NCBI GenBank assembly: GCA_019690095.1
Contig: JADGGD010000012.1
Coordinates: 1-37,971, forward strand
Origin: Chloroflexota bacterium
GTDB lineage: Bacteria > Chloroflexota > UBA6077 > FW602-bin22 > CADDYW01
DNA length: 37,971 nt
Reading direction: 5' to 3'
Shown in pieces: positions 24,610 through 32,039 of the stretch. The notes below the pieces were generated by a model. It did not search any database. It was not told the DNA's origin and saw only the letters and a program-made list of their open reading frames with translations. Every line of letters begins with the position of its first letter. Position 1 is the first letter of the stretch. The translations under genes were made by a program, and so were the position numbers.

Positions 24610-25325
24610 CAGTAGCGCCACCGGCGGCCAATGCCGCCGTGGGCCAGCGCCCACCGGACGAACGTCGTCAGCACGCCCAGGCGCAGGGGAAGCGCGTGCA
24701 GGCGCCGAGGCGATGTGGCGATCCAGCTGTCCGTTACGTGGCAGACCGGCACCTTACGCCGCTCGAGGCGGACGAGCAGGTCGCGGTCCTCGGCCAGGCG
24801 GAGGTCTTCCTGGAAGCCGCCGACCTCGAGGAAGAGATCGCGGGCACAGTAGAGCATCTGGGCATGGATGTGGAACAGGCGCTTCCCAAACTCGATCAGG
24901 CCGAAGAAGGCCCGATCGATCCAGTCGTCCGAGTCGGCGATGACCGTGATGCTGCCGGCCGGGTAGCCGAGGCGGACCCGTGCCAGGATCCGTTCGACCA
25001 GATCTGGCGCCATGCGCGAGTCGGCGTCGAGGAAGATCAGGACTGACCCGCGCGCCACCCGGGCACCGCGGTTTTTTGCCCGGGCCGTCCCCGCGACCTC
25101 CTCCCGGAGGAGCTGGACGACCGGGAGTCGGTGCGCCGCGGTCCACGAGCGCACCACGTCGGCGGTCGAGTCAATCGAGCCGTTGTCCACCACAATGCAC
25201 TCCAGTCGCTGGAGCGGCCAGCTCTGGGCCGCAACCGAGGCAAGTGCTCCTCGGATGTATCCTGCCTCGTTGCGGGCCGGGATGACGATACTGGCATCGA
25301 ACTCAGAGGCCGAGGAGGCTGGCAT
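24609..25325 (-). CDS. Family 2 glycosyltransferase
   Basis: 238-aa GT-A enzyme. ASIVIPARNEAGYIRGAL opens the nucleotide-sugar fold, followed by VDNGSIDST, the metal-binding DADSRM and the catalytic-base region LAEDRDLLVRLE. It transfers a sugar from a nucleotide- or polyprenyl-linked donor on the cytosolic side; the acceptor is unknown. The C-terminal part has only weak hydrophobic segments. ATG 25325 was chosen because the fold begins ten residues later; an open frame upstream shadows the deacetylase gene. It overlaps that gene by 23 nt and the YkoP-like gene by 1 nt. Confidence 0.9.
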   Translation of the reverse strand: MPASSASEFDASIVIPARNEAGYIRGALASVAAQSWPLQRLECIVVDNGSIDSTADVVRSWTAAHRLPVVQLLREEVAGTARAKNRGARVARGSVLIFLDADSRMAPDLVERILARVRLGYPAGSITVIADSDDWIDRAFFGLIEFGKRLFHIHAQMLYCARDLFLEVGGFQEDLRLAEDRDLLVRLERRKVPVCHVTDSWIATSPRRLHALPLRLGVLTTFVRWALAHGGIGRRWRY

Positions 25326-26109
25326 AGGTCGTCGGGCGACGCTCCCGCAGAAGGCGGGCAAGATGGTCGAGAGTCTTGCGGCACGCGGCCGAGGCTGGCG
25401 CACCCTGCGGGTGGAGAAAGACCTTGACCGCGGGCGCGCGCGTGCCGATAGCCAGGAACAGCCGTCCGCCGAGACCGACAAGGTGCTCCTGGACAGGGTC
25501 GGCACCGATGTAGCCGAACCAGGGCAGCCAGTGCCGACGGATGGGCTCTAGCTCGGTCAGGGCACTCATCCCGATATAATAGCGGAAGCCCAGCCGGCGG
25601 AGCAGGTCCAGCAGGTCGGGTGGTGCCAGCCAGCCAGGCGCGCAGAAGCCGCGCGCCTCGAGGCCGGCCGCGCGCAGGATGCGCTGACCGGCCGCGAGGC
25701 GCTCAGTGAGCGCCTCTGCGTCTAGAGAGAGCAGCTCAGCGGCATGGCGGGCGAACAGCCAGCCGCGAGTGCGCGTCAGGAGTGGCCCGCGGGGCGGTCC
25801 TGACGCGCGATGGGTATAGCCGTGCTGGACGATCTCCGAGCCGGCCGCCGCCTCCGCCCGCAGGAGATCCACAAAGGCTGGATGGTCCAGGAGGGGGCCA
25901 TCCGGGCTAGCCGGGATCACCTTCAGCACCCGGGGGCGGGCACCAAGCGCATCGAGCCGCTCCAGCAGCCAGGCGATCTCGGATGCCCGGGCCGGGCAGA
26001 CGTCGTGCACTGAAACGACGATCTGGCGGTCGGTGGACAGGCACGATGGCCCCCGACCTGTCGCCGCCCCTGGACCGGTCACCGCGCCCTGACCGGCCAC
26101 CGCAGTCAC
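25303..26109 (-). CDS. DUF2334-type polysaccharide deacetylase family protein
   Basis: 268-aa NodB-like (alpha/beta)8 protein. The conserved catalytic and metal motif IVVSVHDVCP provides the early Asp, and IVQHGYTHR supplies the paired His ligands. RGFCAPGWLAPPDLLDLLRRLGFRYYIG matches the later strand with the aromatic-rich groove. DUF2334 proteins deacetylate or otherwise process polysaccharide; no signal peptide is visible, so the location may be cytosolic. Start GTG at 26109 overlaps the stop of the upstream sugar-binding protein gene (GTGA), coupling glycan processing to sugar uptake. An internal GTG about nine codons later is an alternative. Confidence 0.87.
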   Translation of the reverse strand: MTAVAGQGAVTGPGAATGRGPSCLSTDRQIVVSVHDVCPARASEIAWLLERLDALGARPRVLKVIPASPDGPLLDHPAFVDLLRAEAAAGSEIVQHGYTHRASGPPRGPLLTRTRGWLFARHAAELLSLDAEALTERLAAGQRILRAAGLEARGFCAPGWLAPPDLLDLLRRLGFRYYIGMSALTELEPIRRHWLPWFGYIGADPVQEHLVGLGGRLFLAIGTRAPAVKVFLHPQGAPASAACRKTLDHLARLLRERRPTTYASLLGL

Positions 26110-27659
26110 GCCTTCGGCGCGTTCTCTTTCAAGATCTGGTTGGCCCGGGCGACCGCATCATCCAGCAACTTCTTCGGGTCGGCGCTGAAGTCAGTCATCA
26201 CCCGGCTCATCACGTCCTTGTCGATCAGCGCGCGCACCGGGTCATAGCCCGCCACCGGCGACTCGATCATTGCATACTGGAGCCATTCGAACATCTTGGC
26301 GTACGAGTCGGCGACAGGCCCCCAGGCCGGATCCGACCGGTAGGCATTGACGACGTCATCCTTGGCGCTCATCCGAACCGGGAAGTAGCCGGTGTTGATC
26401 GCCCACTTGGCCGTCTGCGGCTTCTCGCCGAGGAACTTGATCACCAGCCAGGCGGCAAGCTCCCTCTCTGGCGTTGTCTTGTACACCGAGATGCTCGCCC
26501 CGTAGAGATCAACGGCTGGCTTATCCGTGTACGGCAGGAGAGCGATATCCCACTTGAACTTCTTTCCCTTGTCCACCACCTCGCGGTAGAAAGGCAGACC
26601 GGATGAGGAGGCGAAGACAAAGAGCAGGTTTCCGCTTCCGAAGCGGTTCTGCTCACCGTACCGTTCGCTGGGAGGGATCTCCACGGCCTGCTTGTTCTTG
26701 AACATGCGCTGTTGCATCGCAACCGTATCGATCCCTGCCTGGCTGTTGAAGACGTAGGCCGAGCCGTCCGGGGCGAGGATGCGCCCGCCGCGCGAGAAGA
26801 CCATCGCGGCGAAATCCGAGGGGTCGTGCTTCCAGGGGTAGCCGTACAGCTTCTTACTCGGATCACTGGCCTTGGCGCACGCTTCCTCCCAGGTCTTCCA
26901 GTCCTTCGGCGGCTCATCGTAGCCGAGCTGCTTCAGCCAGTCGGCGTTGTAGTACATCACCTCGATCGAGCGCTGGGTTGGGAAGCCGAGCCGCTCGCCC
27001 TTGTACTGGGGGTTAGCATCACTGTCGAGGAAGGTCTGGAAGTAATCCTTGAGATCATCCTCGCTGAGGCCGTACTTCTTGCTCTTGATAAAGGGGTTCA
27101 GGTCGATAACCGCGCCCTGGGCACGGTAGAAGGCGGCCTGATTCTGGTAGGCCACTGAGATGTCCGGCGGCTGACCGGCCTGGATTGCCGCGTTGACCTT
27201 ATTGTAGACATCGTTATAGCTGGCACCCGCGATCTCAGCCCGTGCCTTGATCCCGTAGGGGTTCGTCTTGTTGAAGGTGTCGAGCATCGACTGCAGTAGG
27301 TCCTGATCCTTCTGGGGGCGGTTGTGCCAGTAGACGATCTCGATATTCTTGCCGGCGAGCTCGATTGCGTCGACCATCTCCGGTGAGGTCGGTGGATTGC
27401 TGACCGCCGCCGTGGCACCGGTTGCCGGGGTCGGGCTCGCCGCTGCAGTGGGTGTCGGAGCGGCGGCAGTTGGCGCTGCTGCGGTCGTGGGAGCAGCCGT
27501 TGGCGCCGGGGTCGGCGTGGCTGGCGCGCTCGTCGGCGCGGCGGTTGGCGTGCTTGGGGCGGGCGCCGCCTGCTGGCACGCCGCGAGCGCGCTCGCGGCG
27601 AGAGCGCCGGCCAGCCCGAGCAGAAGCTGGCGGCGTGACGGTCGAAGCGCGGAGATCAT
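26106..27659 (-). CDS. Sugar ABC transporter substrate-binding lipoprotein
   Basis: 517-aa extracytoplasmic binding protein of the type found in carbohydrate (MalE/UgpB-like) importers. The twin Arg (SRRQLLLG, residues 8-15) and lipobox ending ALAAC, with Cys28, indicate a Tat-type lipoprotein. Residues ~31-80 are an Ala/Pro/Thr-rich linker with repeated short motifs, then the binding domain starts near NIEIVYWHNRPQ. GFPTQRSIEVMYYNADWLKQLGYDEPPKDWKTWEEAC is the diagnostic block of this family. ATG 27659 follows AGGAGGAGGG by 6 nt; a frame extending to 27950 shadows the permease gene. The ligand is not readable, though a sugar or glycerophosphodiester is likely. Confidence 0.92.
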   Translation of the reverse strand: MISALRPSRRQLLLGLAGALAASALAACQQAAPAPSTPTAAPTSAPATPTPAPTAAPTTAAAPTAAAPTPTAAASPTPATGATAAVSNPPTSPEMVDAIELAGKNIEIVYWHNRPQKDQDLLQSMLDTFNKTNPYGIKARAEIAGASYNDVYNKVNAAIQAGQPPDISVAYQNQAAFYRAQGAVIDLNPFIKSKKYGLSEDDLKDYFQTFLDSDANPQYKGERLGFPTQRSIEVMYYNADWLKQLGYDEPPKDWKTWEEACAKASDPSKKLYGYPWKHDPSDFAAMVFSRGGRILAPDGSAYVFNSQAGIDTVAMQQRMFKNKQAVEIPPSERYGEQNRFGSGNLLFVFASSSGLPFYREVVDKGKKFKWDIALLPYTDKPAVDLYGASISVYKTTPERELAAWLVIKFLGEKPQTAKWAINTGYFPVRMSAKDDVVNAYRSDPAWGPVADSYAKMFEWLQYAMIESPVAGYDPVRALIDKDVMSRVMTDFSADPKKLLDDAVARANQILKENAPKA

Positions 27660-27733
27660 TGGCTTCCCTCCTCCTTTGGTCATGCTCTGATTGAGCATCC
27701 AGGCGCGGGGTCGCCGCACCGTCGTGTCCTGCA

Positions 27734-28669
27734 TTACGCCTTGATGCCGGTGGTCATGATCGCCTCGGTAAAGTACCGCTGAGTGATCAGGTAGAACACC
27801 AGAATTGGAAGGACCATCAGCGTTGCCAGCGCCATCAGGAGCTGTGTATTTGTCCCCCCTTCGCCTGCCATGAACTGCTGTACCCCCACGCCCAGGACCC
27901 GCATACTGCTGTCGCGGGTGACGAGGAGCGGCCATTTGAACTCGTCCCACGACCAGACGAAAGTGAAGAGGGCCAGGGTAATGACCGCGGGGGCACTCAG
28001 CGGCAGCATGACCAGTTGAAGATACCGGACATGGCCGGCTCCGTCGATGCGCGCCGCATCGAACAGATCGCGCGGGATCTGCAGGAAGAACTGTCGCAGC
28101 AGGAAGATACCGAAGATGCTCACCGAGAACGGAACGATCAGCGCCAGGTAGGTGTTGTACCAGCCGAAGTTAAAGACGAGCACCACCTTGGGGACCAGTA
28201 CCAGATCGCTCGGGACCATAATCGTTGCCAGGACGGCCAGGAAGAGAATGTTCTTGCCCGGGACGTGCATCAGGGCGAAGGCGTACGCCGCCAGAGACGA
28301 CGTCACCAGGACACCGGTGACTGTCGCCGCGGCGACGATCGCGCTGTTGGCGAAGTAGCGGACGAACAGCCAGGTACCCCACTGGCGGTCCCACCCGACC
28401 TCCCGGATCGCCTCGGGGTAATTCTGCCACTGGAGCGGCTCTGTCCCAAATGGCGGCCAGGGCCAGACGACGTTGTTGATCAGGCTCCCGTACGACTTGA
28501 ACGAGGTCATCACCATGTACACGAAGGGACCGAGGGAGACAATCGCCCCGATGATCAGGACAAGATAGATCGGCACGGCGTAGCGCCGCCGGAGCGGCCG
28601 CTCGATGATCCGCGGTGGGGTGATCGCGTGCTCAACGATGGCCGCACTCGCCGTCATGGCCTCACCCAT
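27734..28669 (-). CDS. Carbohydrate ABC transporter permease (MalG-type)
   Basis: 311-aa permease with about six hydrophobic segments. The cytosolic coupling motif DLFDAARIDGAGHVRYLQLVMLPLSAP (EAA loop) is clear near residue 205, and LGPFVYMVMTSFKS is the MalG-type first-helix exit. It pairs with the MalF-type protein to form the channel. The gene starts within the upstream permease gene (8-nt overlap); a second ATG at 28657 with GTGAGG upstream is nearly as good. The binding-protein gene follows after 74 nt. Confidence 0.94.
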   Translation of the reverse strand: MGEAMTASAAIVEHAITPPRIIERPLRRRYAVPIYLVLIIGAIVSLGPFVYMVMTSFKSYGSLINNVVWPWPPFGTEPLQWQNYPEAIREVGWDRQWGTWLFVRYFANSAIVAAATVTGVLVTSSLAAYAFALMHVPGKNILFLAVLATIMVPSDLVLVPKVVLVFNFGWYNTYLALIVPFSVSIFGIFLLRQFFLQIPRDLFDAARIDGAGHVRYLQLVMLPLSAPAVITLALFTFVWSWDEFKWPLLVTRDSSMRVLGVGVQQFMAGEGGTNTQLLMALATLMVLPILVFYLITQRYFTEAIMTTGIKA

Positions 28670-29687
28670 ACACCACCCGGCGACCGGCCAGCTGGCTCTG
28701 GACGATCGTCAGGATCAAGATGACGAAGAACAGCAGGAACGAGAGGGCCGCGCTGTAGCCGTAGCGGTTGAACTGGTAGAGCTGATTGAAGATCAGGATG
28801 CTTGCGGTCGTCGTCGCGTCGCCGGGCCCACCCTGGGTCATGATGTAGATATGATTGAACGCCTTGAAGGTTCCGATGACGGTAAAGATGAGCAGGAAGT
28901 AGGTAGTCGGGGAAAGGAGGGGCAGGGTGATGTGGCGGAAGAGCGCCCAGCCGCCCGCGCCGTCGACCCGAGCCGCCTCGTACAGCTCGCGCGGGATGGT
29001 GCCGAGGCCGGCCAGGAAGATCGTCACATCGTAGCCGGTGAAGACCCAGGTGGTGAAGACGATCAGGGAGATCAGCGCGAGGCTCGGGCCGCCAGCCCAG
29101 TCGGGAATCTGGAGGCCAAAGTGTCCACCGATCAGGGTGAACACCCCGGCCGGCTCGGCCAGCCAGCGCTGGGGAGGGAGGCCGAGAGCCGAGAGCACCG
29201 CGTTGATCGGGCCCTTGTCCGGGCTGTAGAGGTAGCTCCACACTGCTGACGAGGCGACGGTCGAGGTGATGTACGGCAGGAAATACAGCACGCGAAAGGT
29301 GGCCCGTCCGCGGATCGGTTGGAAGAGGAGGTAAGCGAGGACGAGGCCGAGCGAGAGCTGGACCGGAATCGAGATGACCGAGTAGGTCGCCGTCACCAGC
29401 AGAGCGTGCCAGGCGTCCGGATCGTGCAGGGCGCGGGTATAGTTCTCCAGGCCGATGAAACGCACACACCGGAGTCGCCAGTCGCAGCTGCTGATGTAGA
29501 GGCCGTAGAAGATCGGGAAGAACTCGAAGACCAGGAGAAGGATCAGGGCCGGGGCGAGGAAGAGGTAACCCAGGGCGACCTCCCCGGCCCGAGAGCCGAG
29601 GCGAGTAAACGGAAGCCAGGGGTGCGGTGCGGTCGTCGGGCCAACCGGACGCGACGCCGCGGGCACTGCCGCCGGCTCGATCTTCAT
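28662..29687 (-). CDS. Carbohydrate ABC transporter permease (MalF-type)
   Basis: 341-aa permease with about six membrane helices. LGYLFLAPALILLLVFEFFPIFYGLYISSCDW is the MalF-type N terminus, and the EAA loop is ELYEAARVDGAGGWALFRHITLPLLSP. First gene of the minus-strand operon. A TATAAT lies only 8 nt before its ATG, so the transcript may be leaderless. No ATPase gene occurs nearby: a shared MsmK/UgpC-type ATPase encoded elsewhere is expected. Confidence 0.94.
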   Translation of the reverse strand: MKIEPAAVPAASRPVGPTTAPHPWLPFTRLGSRAGEVALGYLFLAPALILLLVFEFFPIFYGLYISSCDWRLRCVRFIGLENYTRALHDPDAWHALLVTATYSVISIPVQLSLGLVLAYLLFQPIRGRATFRVLYFLPYITSTVASSAVWSYLYSPDKGPINAVLSALGLPPQRWLAEPAGVFTLIGGHFGLQIPDWAGGPSLALISLIVFTTWVFTGYDVTIFLAGLGTIPRELYEAARVDGAGGWALFRHITLPLLSPTTYFLLIFTVIGTFKAFNHIYIMTQGGPGDATTTASILIFNQLYQFNRYGYSAALSFLLFFVILILTIVQSQLAGRRVVYG

Positions 29688-29695
29688 CGCCTCGG

Positions 29696-29701
29696 ATTAT
29701 A
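29696..29701 (-). promoter_or_regulatory. -10 box immediately before the sugar-ABC operon
   Basis: Perfect TATAAT on the minus strand, with 8 nt between it and the ATG at 29687. Initiation 6-8 nt downstream would give a leaderless or nearly leaderless mRNA. A -35 is unclear; ATGACG (29726-29721) is 19 nt upstream. A GAGG two bases before ATG is too close to be a normal ribosome-binding site. Confidence 0.55.
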
Positions 29702-29801
29702 CCTTGTCTGTCTTGCTGACCGTCATCTGGCCCGCGATGGATGCCTGCCAGGCAATAGAGTAGCAGATCCGGGCCGATTCTTCACCGGTATTCGTAATCT
29801 C

Positions 29802-29830
29802 TTGACGACCACTCCGCCGCCGGGTATGCT
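29802..29830 (+). promoter_or_regulatory. Promoter of the selenium-binding-protein-like gene
   Basis: TTGACG (29802-29807, 5/6), 17-nt spacer, TATGCT (29825-29830, 4/6). Initiation would be near 29837, 47 nt before the ATG. Confidence 0.6.
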
Positions 29831-29855
29831 CGAGAAAATTGATCGAGAATACCCG
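29821..29855 (+). promoter_or_regulatory. Two-armed inverted repeat overlapping the promoter (candidate operator)
   Basis: Outer arms CGGGTAT (29821-29827) and ATACCCG (29849-29855) are perfect complements, and inner arms CTCGA (29829-29833) and TCGAG (29843-29847) are too. The left arm covers the -10 box and the centre covers the predicted start of transcription, so a dimeric repressor bound here would block initiation. An attenuator is unlikely, because the left arm would not be transcribed. ATTTTCC follows the right arm. Confidence 0.55.
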
Positions 29856-29883
29856 ATTTTCCGCTGATCGAGGAGGGAGCGCG

Positions 29884-31272
29884 ATGGCAGCGTGGCGGCC
29901 TGATCCGACCTTCTACCCGTCGCCTCGCCAGGCGATGGAGGCGCCTCCTGAGGAACTCGCCTATGTGGTGACGCTCAACCCGGCCGATGATGGGCGCCCG
30001 GATGCGCTGAATGTCCTCGATGTGAATCCAGGATCGTCCAGCTACGGGCAGATTGTGGGGCGGGTAGAGATGCCCAGCGCGGGTGATGAGCTCCACCACT
30101 TCGGCTGGAATGCCTGCAGCTCGGCCCTCTGTCCCTACGCTCCGCATCCCCACGTTGAGCGCCGCTATCTGCTGGTGCCCGGCCTCCGGTCCTCCCGGAT
30201 CCATGTGGTGGATACGAAGCCCGATCCGCGCCAGCCGCGGATTGTTAAGGTCATCGACCCCTCCGAGATCGCCCGGCGGGCTGGCTATTCCCGCCCACAT
30301 ACCATCCACTGCGGCCCGGAGGGCATTTACGTCAGCGCGCTTGGAGCACCGAACGGCGACGGCCCTGGCGGGATCTTCATCCTCGACCACGACAGCTTTG
30401 ATGTGCTCGGACGATGGGAGGTGGACCGCGGACCGCAGTACCTCGCCTATGACTTCTGGTGGCATCTGGGCTACGATACGCTGATCACCAGCGAGTGGGG
30501 AACGCCGAACATGGTCGAGGGTGGACTCCAGCCCGGTCTCCTGCTCGAGGGGCGGTACGGGCGAGCCCTGCACGTCTGGGACCTCCGGCGGCGCCGCCAT
30601 CTCCAGACCCTGGAGCTGGAGGAGGGGCAGCAGATGCCCCTGGAACTGCGCCCAGCGCACGACCCGACCCGACCGTACGGCTTCGTCGGCGTCGTCGTCT
30701 CGACCCGGAACCTGGCCGGCTCGATCTGGACCTGGTACCACGCGAACGGCGGCTGGGCGATCCGGAAGGTCATCGAGATTCCTCCCGAGCCGGCCGATCC
30801 GGCGGTCCTGCCGCCGGCCCTCCAGCCATTCAAGGCCGTGCCGCCATTGATCACCGATATCAACCTGAGCCTCGATGATCGCTACCTCTACGTCTCCTGC
30901 TGGGGCACCGGCGAGCTACGCCAGTACGACGTGTCGGACCCCTTCAATCCGCGCCTGACCGGTGCGGTCCGGTTGGGCGGTATCGTCGCGCACGCGCCGC
31001 ATCCGCGGAGCGGACCACTCAATGGTGGACCGCAGATGGTCGAGGTCAGCCGCGATGGGCGCCGGATCTATGTGACCAACTCGCTCTACAAGGCGTGGGA
31101 TGCCCAGTTCTATCCGGAGGGCATTCGCGGCTGGCTGGCAAAGCTTGACGCGCGACCCGACGGCGGGATCAGCATCGACCCCAACTTCTTCGTCGAGTTC
31201 GCCGGCGAGCGCCCGCACCAGGTGCGTCTGCAGGGAGGCGATGCCTCATCGGACTCCTACTGCTATCCGTGA
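29884..31272 (+). CDS. Selenium-binding protein (SBP56) / methanethiol oxidase family protein
   Basis: 462-aa beta-propeller protein. The block ELHHFGWNACSS, with Cys78, corresponds to the conserved Cys motif (Cys57 in human SELENBP1) known for selenium binding; SRPHTIHCGPEGIYVSALG, TSEWGTP, VSCWGTGELRQYDVSDPFNP and GPQMVEVSRDGRRIYVTNS carry the conserved His residues of the copper centre region. Characterised members oxidise methanethiol to formaldehyde, hydrogen sulfide and peroxide. The C terminus GGDASSDSYCYP is typical. ATG 29884 follows AGGAGGG by 7 nt; a longer frame from 29839 lies in the operator. The membrane-protein gene follows 69 nt downstream. Confidence 0.93.
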   Translation: MAAWRPDPTFYPSPRQAMEAPPEELAYVVTLNPADDGRPDALNVLDVNPGSSSYGQIVGRVEMPSAGDELHHFGWNACSSALCPYAPHPHVERRYLLVPGLRSSRIHVVDTKPDPRQPRIVKVIDPSEIARRAGYSRPHTIHCGPEGIYVSALGAPNGDGPGGIFILDHDSFDVLGRWEVDRGPQYLAYDFWWHLGYDTLITSEWGTPNMVEGGLQPGLLLEGRYGRALHVWDLRRRRHLQTLELEEGQQMPLELRPAHDPTRPYGFVGVVVSTRNLAGSIWTWYHANGGWAIRKVIEIPPEPADPAVLPPALQPFKAVPPLITDINLSLDDRYLYVSCWGTGELRQYDVSDPFNPRLTGAVRLGGIVAHAPHPRSGPLNGGPQMVEVSRDGRRIYVTNSLYKAWDAQFYPEGIRGWLAKLDARPDGGISIDPNFFVEFAGERPHQVRLQGGDASSDSYCYP

Positions 31273-31289
31273 CCGGCGAGGGGAAATGA

Positions 31290-31310
31290 CGGGCCGTCCG
31301 GGACGGCCCG
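31290..31310 (+). terminator. Hairpin after the SBP56-like gene
   Basis: Perfect 9-bp GC stem (31290-31298 with 31302-31310) with a 3-nt CGG loop, 17 nt after the stop and no T run. It could be a terminator, or an intercistronic element that lowers expression of the membrane-protein gene. Confidence 0.45.
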
Positions 31311-31341
31311 GGATGGCGGCTAGCCTGCGGGAGGCCAACCG

Positions 31342-31995
31342 GTGATTGGTCTGCTCGCTCAGCTCTGGCCGTGGCTTGCTCTCGCGGCGCTCGGCGCCTA
31401 CCACGGCATCAACCCGGCGATGGGCTGGCTCTTCGCTGTCGCGCTGGGGCTCCAGGAGCGAAGCCGTCGGGCGGTACTGGAGGCGCTGCTTCCGATCGCC
31501 CTGGGGCACGAGGCATCTATTGCTCTTGCCGTCGCCGTTGTCAGCGCAGTCGAGCTGGTCGCGGCCCCCTCGCTCCTGCGGATTGGCGGCGCGGTGGTGC
31601 TGGTTCTGTTCGGGCTGTTCAAGCTCCTGCGTCCTGGTGCTCACCCGCGCTGGGTCGGCATGCGGGTCAGTCGGACGGACCTGGTCGCCTGGTCGTTCCT
31701 GATGTCGACAGCTCACGGCGCCGGGCTGATGCTGTTTCCCATCCTTCTCGGGTTGGGGCAGATCGGGAGCACCGCAGAGGACCTGCCGACCATTCGCCCC
31801 TCGATGGCAACGCTGGTCACCGACCTTGGCGCGGTCCTTGTGCATACCCTGGCCATGCTGGTCGTGATGGCGATTGTCGCGGTCGTCGTCTACGAGAAGA
31901 TTGGCCTGGCTGTCCTGCGCCGCGCCTGGATCAATCTCGACCTCCTCTGGGCAGTCACGGTGGTCTGGGCCGGCGTCGTTACCCTGTTCACCTGA
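31342..31995 (+). CDS. Polytopic membrane protein, possibly of the NicO/UreH-like transporter group
   Basis: 217-aa protein with about six hydrophobic helices. AYHGINPAMGWLFAVALGLQERSRRAVLEALLPIALGHEAS holds conserved His residues in the first and second helices, reminiscent of metal-cation transporters such as NicO/UreH, and of bacterial proteins annotated as arginine/ornithine antiporter-like. STAHGAGLML carries another His. The true substrate is unknown. GTG 31342 follows GGGAGG by 7 nt. Its position after the SBP56-like gene raises the possibility of copper or sulfur-metabolite transport, which is inference only. Confidence 0.72.
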   Translation: MIGLLAQLWPWLALAALGAYHGINPAMGWLFAVALGLQERSRRAVLEALLPIALGHEASIALAVAVVSAVELVAAPSLLRIGGAVVLVLFGLFKLLRPGAHPRWVGMRVSRTDLVAWSFLMSTAHGAGLMLFPILLGLGQIGSTAEDLPTIRPSMATLVTDLGAVLVHTLAMLVVMAIVAVVVYEKIGLAVLRRAWINLDLLWAVTVVWAGVVTLFT

Positions 31996-32009
31996 GGAAT
32001 CAGGGCACC

Positions 32010-32039
32010 CCACACCCGGCCTGGCTCAGCCGGAGGTGG
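32010..32039. terminator. Bidirectional terminator candidate between convergent genes
   Basis: 11-bp imperfect stem (32010-32020 with 32029-32039) with an 8-nt loop. It overlaps the 3' end of the secreted protein gene on the minus strand. Confidence 0.45.
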
